From: an uncultured Clostridia bacterium | GTDB lineage: Bacteria > Bacillota > Clostridia > Christensenellales > Aristaeellaceae | Direction of reading: 5' to 3' | Length of the DNA: 12,471 nucleotides | Assembly (NCBI GenBank): GCA_934615145.1 | Contig: CAKTTM010000024.1 | Coordinates: 1-12,471, forward strand | Part shown: in pieces, positions 6,361 to 12,471 of the stretch | Position numbering within the stretch: position 1 is the first letter of the stretch | Layout: the number at the start of each line of letters is the position of its first letter | The notes under the pieces: model-generated | Database searches by the model: none | Seen by the model: the letters and a program-made list of their open reading frames with translations, nothing else | What the model was told of the DNA's origin: nothing | Program-made: the position numbers and the translations under genes

Positions 6361-7234
6361 GACCCATGCGCTGACCAAGTGCTACGGCAAGGCCAGGGGC
6401 ATTGAGGCAGTAGACCTGCGCGTGGAAAGCGGCGAGGTCTTTGGCTTCATTGGCCCCAATGGCGCGGGCAAGAGCACCACCATCCGCGCCCTGCTGGGCC
6501 TGATCGCCATCACCTCGGGCAGTGCCAGCGTGCTGGGGCTGCCGGTGCAGCCGGGCCAGGTTGCCCACCTGAAGGACATCGGCTATATGCCGGGGGAATC
6601 CCACTTTGAGCCCTGGATGAAGGCGGGCGATGTGATCGCCTACTCGGCCTCGCTGCGGGGGCGGGACTGCGCGCGCCGCGCGGCGGAGCTTATCCGCCGC
6701 TTTGAGGTTGATACACACAAGAAGGTGGCCGCGCTGTCGCTTGGCAACCGCAAGAAACTAAGCCTCATCTGCGCCCTACAGCACGAGCCCAGGCTGCTTT
6801 TGCTCGATGAGCCCACCAGCGGCCTTGACCCCCTGATGCAGGCGGTGTTCTGGGAGGAGCTGGGCCGAGCGCATCAGGCCGGCGCCACCGTCTTCCTCTC
6901 CAGCCATGTCTTGAGCGAGGTACAGCGCCACTGCCACCGCGCCGCCATCATCCGTGAAGGCCGCATCGTCAGCCTGGGCAGCGTGGATGCGCTGGCCGGC
7001 GCTGCGGGCCAGCGGGTGACGCTGATAGGGCCCAGCCAGTCGCCCCAGCTGCCGGGCGTGCAGCAGGCGCAGCCGATCGAGGGCGGGGTCAGCTTTCTGT
7101 ACCAGGGTGAGGCAGGACCGCTGCTGCAGGCCCTGGCGGCGCTGCCTATCGACAAAGTCCACATCGCCGATCTGGACCTGGACGAGGTCTTTATGCACTT
7201 TTATCAAGGGGGTGACGGCCATGCAGGTGCTTAA
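6344..7234 (+). CDS. ABC-2 type transporter ATP-binding protein
   Basis: The 296-residue ATPase powers the membrane subunit encoded next. It shows Walker A GPNGAGKST (37-45), a Q-loop region IGYMPGE (79-85) without the usual Gln, signature LSLGNRKK (131-138), Walker B LLLLDEP (151-157), D-loop SGLDP and the switch His188 in LSSHVLSE. The altered Q-loop and signature are common in the BcrA/NatA-like ABC-2 exporters, so the protein should be active. A C-terminal domain (about 215-296) ends in a DLDEVF segment typical of this group. The start (ATG 6344, GGAGG 6 bases upstream) lies inside the MFS gene. The 3' end overlaps the permease gene by 14 bases. The exported substrate is unknown. Confidence 0.93.
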   Translation: MPPIIETHALTKCYGKARGIEAVDLRVESGEVFGFIGPNGAGKSTTIRALLGLIAITSGSASVLGLPVQPGQVAHLKDIGYMPGESHFEPWMKAGDVIAYSASLRGRDCARRAAELIRRFEVDTHKKVAALSLGNRKKLSLICALQHEPRLLLLDEPTSGLDPLMQAVFWEELGRAHQAGATVFLSSHVLSEVQRHCHRAAIIREGRIVSLGSVDALAGAAGQRVTLIGPSQSPQLPGVQQAQPIEGGVSFLYQGEAGPLLQALAALPIDKVHIADLDLDEVFMHFYQGGDGHAGA

Positions 7235-8006
7235 GCATGAATTACGGCGCGGCCGCCGCTCACTGCTGATCTGGGCGCTGGCCATCGGCGGCATGCTGGC
7301 CATCGTGGTGCTGATCTACCCGCAGATGAAGGCCTCCCTGCAGGGCTTTGGTGGCCTGGTGGCCACCATGGGCGTCTTCGCCAAGGCCTTTGGCCTGGAT
7401 AAGCTGGACTTCACCCAGCTTCTGGGCTATTACGCGCTGGAGACGGGCAATGTGCTGGGCATCGGCGGAGCGATGTTCGCGGGCCTCACCGGCATCCTCT
7501 CGGTCTCCCGCGAGGAGGACGGCCACCTGGCGGAGTTTCTCTTCAGCCACCCCATCCGCCGCGGGCGCGTGCTCTGGCAAAAGCTGCTGGCGGTGCTGTG
7601 CCAGATCCTGGCGCTGCAGCTGATCTGCCTTGCCATCGCGGCGCTGGCCATATGGCTCATCGGCCAGGGCGATCAGCTGCCCGCCCTGCTGCCGCTGCAC
7701 CTGGCGCTGGCGCTGATGTCGCTGCAGATTGGCCTGCTCAGCTTTGGCCTGAGCTGCCTTAGCCATCGCAACAACTTCGGCCTGGGCATCGGCCTGTCGC
7801 TGATGCTCTACTTTCTGCAGCTGATCAGCGCCATCGCCACCGGCGCCCAGTGGCTGCGCTGGCTGACGCCCTTCGCCTACGCGGACGCCGCCAGCGTGCT
7901 GAGCAAAGGCATCGCCTGGCCCCTGGTGGCCGCCGGCTGGGCAGTCTCAGCCACCGTCGCGGCGGTGGGGCTGCTGCACTATCGGGGGAAGGATTTGGCG
8001 GCCTAA
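7221..8006 (+). CDS. ABC-2 type transporter membrane subunit
   Basis: This 261-residue protein has a short basic N terminus (MQVLKHELRRGRRSL) and about six hydrophobic segments, as in ABC-2 permeases. A cytoplasmic loop after the second helix reads SREEDGHLAEFLFSHPIRRG, matching the conserved coupling segment that contacts the ATPase in this family. Together with the upstream ATPase it should form an exporter, for example for a peptide, drug or lipid-like compound; this is inferred. The ATG at 7221 follows AAGGGGGTG. An in-frame GTG three codons upstream is possible, and a longer frame from 7107 would lie deep inside the ATPase gene. It is the last gene of the operon, followed by the hairpin-rich region. 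Confidence 0.88.
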   Translation: MQVLKHELRRGRRSLLIWALAIGGMLAIVVLIYPQMKASLQGFGGLVATMGVFAKAFGLDKLDFTQLLGYYALETGNVLGIGGAMFAGLTGILSVSREEDGHLAEFLFSHPIRRGRVLWQKLLAVLCQILALQLICLAIAALAIWLIGQGDQLPALLPLHLALALMSLQIGLLSFGLSCLSHRNNFGLGIGLSLMLYFLQLISAIATGAQWLRWLTPFAYADAASVLSKGIAWPLVAAGWAVSATVAAVGLLHYRGKDLAA

Positions 8007-8029
8007 CAACAGAGATAATCATAAAAGCA

Positions 8030-8282
8030 GGCAGCCCCGGCAGAAGCCAGGGCTGCTCAGAGCATCAACAAACTCCTGGGAGGTTCGGAGGGCCGCAGCC
8101 CTCTGACCAACAATCCGCGTCGGCGGCGTGTACGGCGACGCGGTAAGCCTTGCGTAGCAAGGGTTACCATGCCCTCCGCCGCCCGGGAGTGTAGCGACAG
8201 GCGGAGGGCCGAGAGTCCAATTCATCAAAAAACCGCAGTTTTTTGATGGGCTGGGCAGCCCCGGCAAAAGCCAGGGCTGCTC
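8030..8282. repeat. Composite intergenic element: chain of hairpins bounded by 29-bp direct repeats
   Basis: This non-coding stretch holds six stem-loops in a row. Two near-identical 29-bp copies (8030-8058 and 8254-8282, one mismatch) bound it, each itself a hairpin GCAGCCC-c-GGC / GCC-a-GGGCTGC. Between them lie TCGGAGGGC / GCCCTCTGA (8085-8106), CCGCGTCG / CGACGCGG (8115-8143), GTAAgCCTTGC / GCAAGGgTTAC (8143-8167), a perfect 10-bp GCCCTCCGCC / GGCGGAGGGC (8171-8209) and an A/T-rich hairpin (8223-8248). It separates converging operons, so part of it must act in termination. The repeated ends suggest a dispersed repeat or mobile cassette; this is inference. Confidence 0.6.
8223..8248. terminator. 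Bidirectional terminator-like hairpin
   Basis: CATCAAAAAAC and GTTTTTTGATG form a perfect 11-bp inverted repeat around a CGCA loop. The stem puts a run of six T on the 3' arm in both directions. It lies between the ABC permease and the convergent symporter gene. Confidence 0.5.
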
Positions 8283-8288
8283 TGTTTT
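8255..8288 (+). terminator. Intrinsic terminator-like hairpin for the MFS-ABC operon
   Basis: GCAGCCCcGGC, loop AAAA, and GCCaGGGCTGC pair with one mismatch and are followed by TCTGTTTT on the plus strand. The same hairpin recurs at 8031-8056 without a T run. Confidence 0.45.
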
Positions 8289-8300
8289 AGATGATGGATA

Positions 8301-9554
8301 TCAGGCGTCCGCTGGTGCGGGTACCTTGGGCACATTGTCGTCAGACAGCTCCCCGCTGCTGCGGGCCACGATGACGGCGGTCGCCGCGTCACCCAGTATG
8401 TTGGGCACACAGCGGGCCATGTTGAGGATACGATCGATACCGGCCAGCAGGCCCACTGCCTCCAGCGGCAGGTTCACTGAGGTCAGCACGATGGTCAGCA
8501 TGACAAGGCCTGAGCCGGGCACACCGGCGGTGCCGATGGAGGCCAGAGTGGCCGACAGCATGATCAGCAGCAGCTGCGCCAGTGTCAACTCAACGCCATA
8601 GATCTGCGCGGTGAACACCACGGCGATGGCTTCATAGATGGCGGTGCCGTTCATGTTCATGACAGCGCCGAAGGGCACGACGAAGTTGGCGACCTTTTCG
8701 CTGACGCCCAGGCGCTTGGTGCCCGCCAGCGTCAAGGGAATGGTGGCCACGGAGCTACAGGTGGCAAAGATGAACAGCGCGGCTTCCTTCATTTCCTTGA
8801 AGAATCGGCCCATGCTGAAGCGACCCATCAGCCGCACCATCATAAAGCCCTGACCAACAATGATAAACACAATGGTGGCCAGATACATGGCGATGATGGT
8901 CTTGCCATAGGGGATCAGAATGGCAAGGCCGTGCTTGCCCACCACATTGGCCATCAGGCCCATGACCCCGACCGGGGTGAACTCCAGGACGATGTTGGTG
9001 ATCTCCTTGACCGCGTCGCCGCAGCCTCGCACAAAGTTCAGCACCGGCTCGGCCTTGGTGCCGATGCGGGTGAGCGCAAAGCCAAAGATCAGCGCAAAGA
9101 AGATGATCTGAAGCAGCACGCCGCCGCTCATGGAGGCGAAGGGGTTGCTGGGGATGATGTTGATCAGGGTGTCGAGCATATTGGGCACCTTGACATCGCT
9201 GGCCGCGGCCACCGCAGTGGTCTCCAGGTTAACGCCCTTGCCCACATTGAACAGGAAGGCGAAGCCCAGGCCGATGACCACCGCAATGGCGGTGGAGATG
9301 ACGAAGATAAGCAGCGTCTTGCCGCCGATCTTGCCAAGGGATTTGTAGTCGCCCACATCGGCTGCCGCCGCGATCAGCAGGCACAGCACCAGGGGGGCCA
9401 CCACCATGTTGAGCAGGCGCACCAGGATGGTGCCCAGGAAATTGATGGCCGAGGCCTGGGGCCCCAGAATCAGGCCCAGGATAATACCAACCGCGAAACC
9501 TATCATGACCCTGACAAACAGGCTCAGTTTCTTCCACGCTCTGTAGATACCCAT
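8301..9554 (-). CDS. DAACS-family dicarboxylate/amino acid:cation symporter, probably for C4-dicarboxylates
   Basis: The 417-residue protein belongs to the dicarboxylate/amino acid:cation symporter family (GltPh, GltP, DctA). Visible hallmarks are hairpin 1 TCSSVATIP (265-273), helix 7 NMNGT (300-304), hairpin 2 GTAGVPGSG (341-349) and helix 8 with R381, N385 and D389. Compared with GltPh as recalled, the helix-8 Asp that holds the substrate amino group (D394) is N378, and T398 is C382, while the carboxylate-binding Arg is kept. That favours a dicarboxylate over an amino acid. The helix-7 Asp of NMDGT is Asn here, which may alter cation coupling. AGGAGG precedes the ATG, and the gene follows the fumarase beta gene by 14 bases. 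Import of fumarate or malate for the fumarase is the likely role. Confidence 0.9.
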   Translation of the reverse strand: MGIYRAWKKLSLFVRVMIGFAVGIILGLILGPQASAINFLGTILVRLLNMVVAPLVLCLLIAAAADVGDYKSLGKIGGKTLLIFVISTAIAVVIGLGFAFLFNVGKGVNLETTAVAAASDVKVPNMLDTLINIIPSNPFASMSGGVLLQIIFFALIFGFALTRIGTKAEPVLNFVRGCGDAVKEITNIVLEFTPVGVMGLMANVVGKHGLAILIPYGKTIIAMYLATIVFIIVGQGFMMVRLMGRFSMGRFFKEMKEAALFIFATCSSVATIPLTLAGTKRLGVSEKVANFVVPFGAVMNMNGTAIYEAIAVVFTAQIYGVELTLAQLLLIMLSATLASIGTAGVPGSGLVMLTIVLTSVNLPLEAVGLLAGIDRILNMARCVPNILGDAATAVIVARSSGELSDDNVPKVPAPADA

Positions 9555-9568
9555 ACTTCCTCCTTAGT

Positions 9569-10123
9569 TCAGCGCTTGTACAGCGCGATTTGCTCATCCT
9601 GGAATACCCGGCCCTCTGCATCGATGCCCACGATCAAGCGCAGCTTTTCCACGCCCAGCTTCTTGATGGACTCGGTGCCCAGGTCCTCATAGGCCACCAC
9701 ATCGCAGGTCTTGACCTGGTTGGATATCATGGCGGATGCGCCTCCGATGCTCAGCAGGTAGACGCCGCCATACTTCTTGCACAGGCCGGGCACAAAGTCA
9801 CTGCGGTCACCCTTGCCGATCATGCCAAGCATCCCCAGCTGAAAAGTCATCTCCACAAAGCTGTCCATGCGCATGCTTGTGGTGGGCGCGATTGAGCCCA
9901 TGGTGCGCCCTGGCTTGGTGGGGCAGGGTCCGGCGTAGAAGATCAGCTGATCCTTAAAGTCAATGGGCTGGGGGCCGTTCTCCTGCCAGGCCTTTTGCAT
10001 GCGCTTGTGCGCGGCGTCGCGGGCGGTGTAGATGGTACCGGTCAGCTCCAGCACATCGCCGATGCGCAGCTGGCGGATGTCTTCCTTGGTGAGGGGGGTG
10101 TGCAGCTGAATGATTTCTTTCAT
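9569..10123 (-). CDS. Class I fumarate hydratase (or L-tartrate dehydratase), beta subunit
   Basis: The 184-residue product matches the C-terminal (beta) domain of class I iron-sulfur hydro-lyases, a separate subunit in many anaerobes. Conserved parts are GTIYTARDAAHKR (29-41), GPCPTKPGR (65-73), the PTTSMRMD segment (80-87) and MIGKGD (101-106). With the alpha subunit it reversibly hydrates fumarate to malate; the tartrate-acting relatives look alike, so the substrate is not fixed by sequence. The start at 10123 has AAAGGA about 7 bases upstream; an upstream in-frame ATG at 10174 would lie inside the alpha gene. It sits 14 bases after the alpha stop and 14 bases before the symporter, so the three genes probably form one transcript. 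Confidence 0.92.
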   Translation of the reverse strand: MKEIIQLHTPLTKEDIRQLRIGDVLELTGTIYTARDAAHKRMQKAWQENGPQPIDFKDQLIFYAGPCPTKPGRTMGSIAPTTSMRMDSFVEMTFQLGMLGMIGKGDRSDFVPGLCKKYGGVYLLSIGGASAMISNQVKTCDVVAYEDLGTESIKKLGVEKLRLIVGIDAEGRVFQDEQIALYKR

Positions 10124-10137
10124 GTCGACATCCTTTC

Positions 10138-10983
10138 TCAGATCGTGGCGCTGGCATGCCGACTGGCATGGCACTGCAGGTTGACCGCCACAGGCAGCGC
10201 TGTGATGTGGCAGGGATAGTACTCAATGTGAACATCCAGCGCCGTCGCGCGGCCGCCCATGCCCAAGGGCCCGATGCCCAGGTCATTGATCTTCTCAAGC
10301 AGTTCCTCTTCCATGCGGGCATAGTGCGCCACGGGGCTGCGCTCGCCGATGGGGCGCAACAGCGCCTTCTTGGACAGCCAGGCGCACTGATCCATGGTGC
10401 CACCGATGCCGACGCCCACGATGATGGGCGGGCAGGTCTTGCCGCCGGCCTGGGCAACAGACTGCATGATGAACTGCTTGACGCCCTCTTCGCCGTCGGC
10501 GGGCACCAGGTTGGTGAAGGCGCCCATGTTCTCGCTGCCGCCGCCCTTTGGCATGACGGTGATGTGCACCTGATCGCCCGGCACGATGGTGGTATGCAGC
10601 ACGCAGGGGGTGTTATCATTGGTGTTGACGCGGTCCAGCGGATCGCGCACGATGGACTTGCGCATGTAGCCCTCTTCATAGCCCTTGCGCACGCCGGCAT
10701 TGACGGCGTCCTCCAGCGGCTCGCCCTTCCAGGCCACCTCCTGACCAATGTCCATGACCACCACGGTGGTACCCGTGTCATGGCAGCAGGCGATCTGTTC
10801 TTCCTTGGCATAGTTGGCGTTGTCGATCAGCAGCTGCAGGGTGTCCTTGCCATAGGGGGACTCCTCCTTGTGCAGGGCATCCTGCAGCGCGCCCATGACA
10901 TTGTCGTTGAGCTCGTAGCAGGCCTGCTGGCACAGCTGCGCCACCACAGGGATCAGTTCACTGGTATCGATGATTCTCGGCAT
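10138..10983 (-). CDS. Class I fumarate hydratase (or L-tartrate dehydratase), alpha subunit
   Basis: The 281-residue protein is the 4Fe-4S-binding alpha subunit of a two-subunit class I hydro-lyase. The three expected cluster ligands are visible: C67 in CCHDTGT, C184 in GGKTCPP and C271 in NLQCHASR. Other family signatures are MPKGGGSENMG (144-154) and GIGPLGMGG (236-244). The open cluster makes such enzymes oxygen-sensitive and efficient in anaerobes. The reaction is water addition to fumarate or the reverse; the dehydratase for L-tartrate is an alternative. GAGGAGG lies 7 bases before the ATG at 10981-10983. It is the first gene of the operon and divergent from the LysR gene, as expected for a regulated catabolic or fermentative unit. 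Confidence 0.93.
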   Translation of the reverse strand: MPRIIDTSELIPVVAQLCQQACYELNDNVMGALQDALHKEESPYGKDTLQLLIDNANYAKEEQIACCHDTGTTVVVMDIGQEVAWKGEPLEDAVNAGVRKGYEEGYMRKSIVRDPLDRVNTNDNTPCVLHTTIVPGDQVHITVMPKGGGSENMGAFTNLVPADGEEGVKQFIMQSVAQAGGKTCPPIIVGVGIGGTMDQCAWLSKKALLRPIGERSPVAHYARMEEELLEKINDLGIGPLGMGGRATALDVHIEYYPCHITALPVAVNLQCHASRHASATI

Positions 10984-11037
10984 GGCTTAGCCTCCTCTTC
11001 TTTTGTCGTATGCTCAGGCCATCGGCCCTAATAACGC

Positions 11038-11066
11038 TTTCAATATAGGTAAAATGGTGCTATTAT
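11038..11066 (+). promoter_or_regulatory. Weak candidate promoter of the LysR gene
   Basis: TATTAT (11061-11066) is a good -10, preceded after 17 bases by a poor -35, TTTCAA (11038-11043). It overlaps the divergent promoter, a usual layout for autoregulated LysR genes. Confidence 0.3.
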
Positions 11067-11071
11067 GTCCA
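11042..11071 (-). promoter_or_regulatory. Probable promoter of the fumarase-symporter operon
   Basis: On the minus strand, TGGACA (11071-11066) and TATATT (11047-11042) each match five of six consensus bases and are 18 bases apart. Transcription would start near 11035, about 50 bases upstream of the alpha-subunit ATG. Confidence 0.5.
11045..11063. promoter_or_regulatory. ATAG-N11-CTAT dyad, candidate LysR-type operator
   Basis: This short interrupted inverted repeat overlaps the fumarase operon promoter and the divergent lysR promoter area. LysR-type regulators usually bind such interrupted dyads between divergent genes. The arms are only four bases, so this is weak evidence. Confidence 0.25.
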
Positions 11072-11121
11072 ATATATAAATTCTACTTCGCCATAAATAT
11101 TTTTTATAAAGAGGGCGCGCC

Positions 11122-12078
11122 ATGGATCAGGGAATGCAGTATGTCTACGAGGTCTATCTGGAAAAGAGTTTTTCGCGCGCGGCGGAGAAGCTGTTTGTCT
11201 CGCAGCCGGCGCTGAGCATCGCGGTGCGCAAGGTGGAGGAGGCGCTGGGCAGCAAGCTGTTTGACCGCAGCAGCCAGCCGTTGCGCCTGACGCCGGCGGG
11301 AGAGGTCTATATCCGTCAGGTGCAGCGCCTGCGCATGCTGGAAGAGGAGATGCTTTCCCAGATCAATGACTTAAGCGCCCTGCGCCGGGGCCATCTGCGC
11401 ATCGGCGGCACGCACTATTTCAATGCCTATGTGCTGCCCCAGGTGCTGGCCGCCTTTAGCAGCCAGTATCCCGGCATTGAGCTGAGCCTGCGCGAGGCCT
11501 CCTCAGCCCGCATCCTGCGCGAGCTGGTGGAGGGCCATATCGATGTGATGATCAGCGCTGTGCCCTTTGATGAAAGGCAGTTTGACCAGCGCAGTGTGTT
11601 TGAGGATCATATCCTGCTGGTGGTGCCCGATGGGCTGCCCGGTGTGCCGCCGCCAGACGGCAGGGCCCTGAGCCGCGACATGGTGCTGGCTGACGCGCAT
11701 CTGAAGCGAGACTGCCCGCGCCTGTCGCTTGAGCCCTTCAGCCAGCTGCCCTTCCTGATGCTGACGGCGGGCAACAACCTGCATCAGCGCTCGCTTAGCA
11801 TGTGCCGCGAGGCAGGCTTTGAACCCAGGGTGCGGCTGATGGTGGAGCAGTTCACCACCTCCTACGCGCTCAGCTGCTCGGGCCTGGGCCTGAGCTTCGC
11901 CAGCACCTTGCTGATCGCGCAGGATCCTCCCGCCCCGGTGCACTACTACAAGCTGGATTCCACCCTGGCCGACCGCAGCTTCAGGGCCATCATGCGCAAG
12001 GACGCCTACCGCTCGCACGCGGTGGAGGCCTTTCTGGATATGATCGTGGCCTGCTATCCCCAGGCCTGCCCGCTATAG
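11122..12078 (+). CDS. LysR-type transcriptional regulator
   Basis: The 318-residue protein has the N-terminal winged helix-turn-helix of the LysR family (about 5-65): KSFSRAAEKLFVSQPALS as the helix-turn-helix, then GSKLFDR and LTPAGE. A linker helix follows, and a periplasmic-binding-like effector domain starts near LRIGGTHYF (92-100), with the GHIDVMI segment in the middle. Such proteins form tetramers and activate or repress a divergent operon when they bind a small ligand. Here the divergent genes are the fumarase pair and a dicarboxylate symporter, so a C4-dicarboxylate ligand is likely, though inferred. The ATG follows AGAGGG. A hairpin terminator lies directly after the TAG stop. Confidence 0.93.
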   Translation: MDQGMQYVYEVYLEKSFSRAAEKLFVSQPALSIAVRKVEEALGSKLFDRSSQPLRLTPAGEVYIRQVQRLRMLEEEMLSQINDLSALRRGHLRIGGTHYFNAYVLPQVLAAFSSQYPGIELSLREASSARILRELVEGHIDVMISAVPFDERQFDQRSVFEDHILLVVPDGLPGVPPPDGRALSRDMVLADAHLKRDCPRLSLEPFSQLPFLMLTAGNNLHQRSLSMCREAGFEPRVRLMVEQFTTSYALSCSGLGLSFASTLLIAQDPPAPVHYYKLDSTLADRSFRAIMRKDAYRSHAVEAFLDMIVACYPQACPL

Positions 12079-12079
12079 G

Positions 12080-12117
12080 CAAAGCCCCGCCCCGGCATGG
12101 CCGGGACCGGGGCTTTG
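12080..12117. terminator. Long GC-rich hairpin between convergent genes
   Basis: CAAAGCCCCG (12080-12089) pairs perfectly with CGGGGCTTTG (12108-12117), and an inner CCCGGC-ATG-GCCGGG continues the stem. It starts two bases after the lysR stop and can serve both directions. The T run is short (TTT), within the stem. Confidence 0.65.
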
Positions 12118-12130
12118 AGGCACAAGGCGC

Positions 12131-12471
<341 letters not shown>

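Noticed and set aside
5395..6378. A 327-codon minus-strand frame opposite the MFS gene
   Set aside because: It is a Gln/His/Arg-rich shadow of GC-rich membrane-protein codons and lies opposite a well-supported transporter with its own promoter and ribosome binding site.
8019..8267. An 82-codon minus-strand frame in the hairpin region
   Set aside because: It runs straight through five inverted repeats, has a low-complexity Pro/Gly sequence without a recognisable domain, and lacks a good ribosome binding site. The palindromic DNA explains the frame.
8030..8282. A CRISPR array
   Set aside because: There are only two copies of the 29-bp repeat, separated by about 195 bp, and the intervening sequence is itself palindromic. 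No regular spacers and no cas genes are seen.

Overview
This window looks like chromosomal DNA from a GC-rich, Gram-positive-type bacterium, most likely an anaerobic member of the Clostridia (Bacillota). The signs are AGGAGG-type ribosome binding sites, sigma-A-like promoters, a secreted protein full of Pro-Thr-x-Glu repeats, a FeoB-associated small Cys-rich protein and a two-subunit class I (4Fe-4S) fumarase. The lineage is inference; no rRNA or other marker gene lies in the window. No phage, CRISPR or defence locus was seen.

Region 1 (1-1690, minus strand): a gene for an exported repeat protein, with a signal peptide, a P-T-x-E repeat tract, an SH3-like globular domain and a second repeat tract that runs off the left edge. 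The frame is open across the window except for one in-frame TAA at 1117-1119, so only 153 residues would be made without readthrough.

Region 2 (1760-4389, plus strand): a ferrous iron uptake unit. feoA starts at a TTG and overlaps feoB by 4 bases. A 56-residue membrane-anchored Cys-rich protein follows. Between feoB and this small gene sits a ~155-bp palindromic, MITE-like sequence.

Region 3 (4401-8006): a minus-strand YhcH/YjgK/YiaL-family protein with an added Cys/His-rich tail converges on the feo unit. It is divergent from a plus-strand operon of three overlapping genes: an MFS permease, an ABC-2 type ATPase and its membrane subunit. Good promoters can be placed for both directions between 5058 and 5131.

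Region 4 (8007-8300): no gene. It holds a chain of at least six stem-loops bounded by two near-identical 29-bp hairpin repeats, between converging operons.

Region 5 (8301-12078): a C4-dicarboxylate module. A fumarase alpha/beta pair and a DAACS-family cation symporter form a minus-strand operon, with a divergent LysR-type regulator. The probable role is import of fumarate, malate or a similar acid and its hydration or dehydration, controlled by the LysR protein. The transporter carries substitutions at known substrate and cation sites. After a long hairpin terminator, the window ends in the C-terminal part of a SEC-C metal-binding-domain protein on the minus strand.
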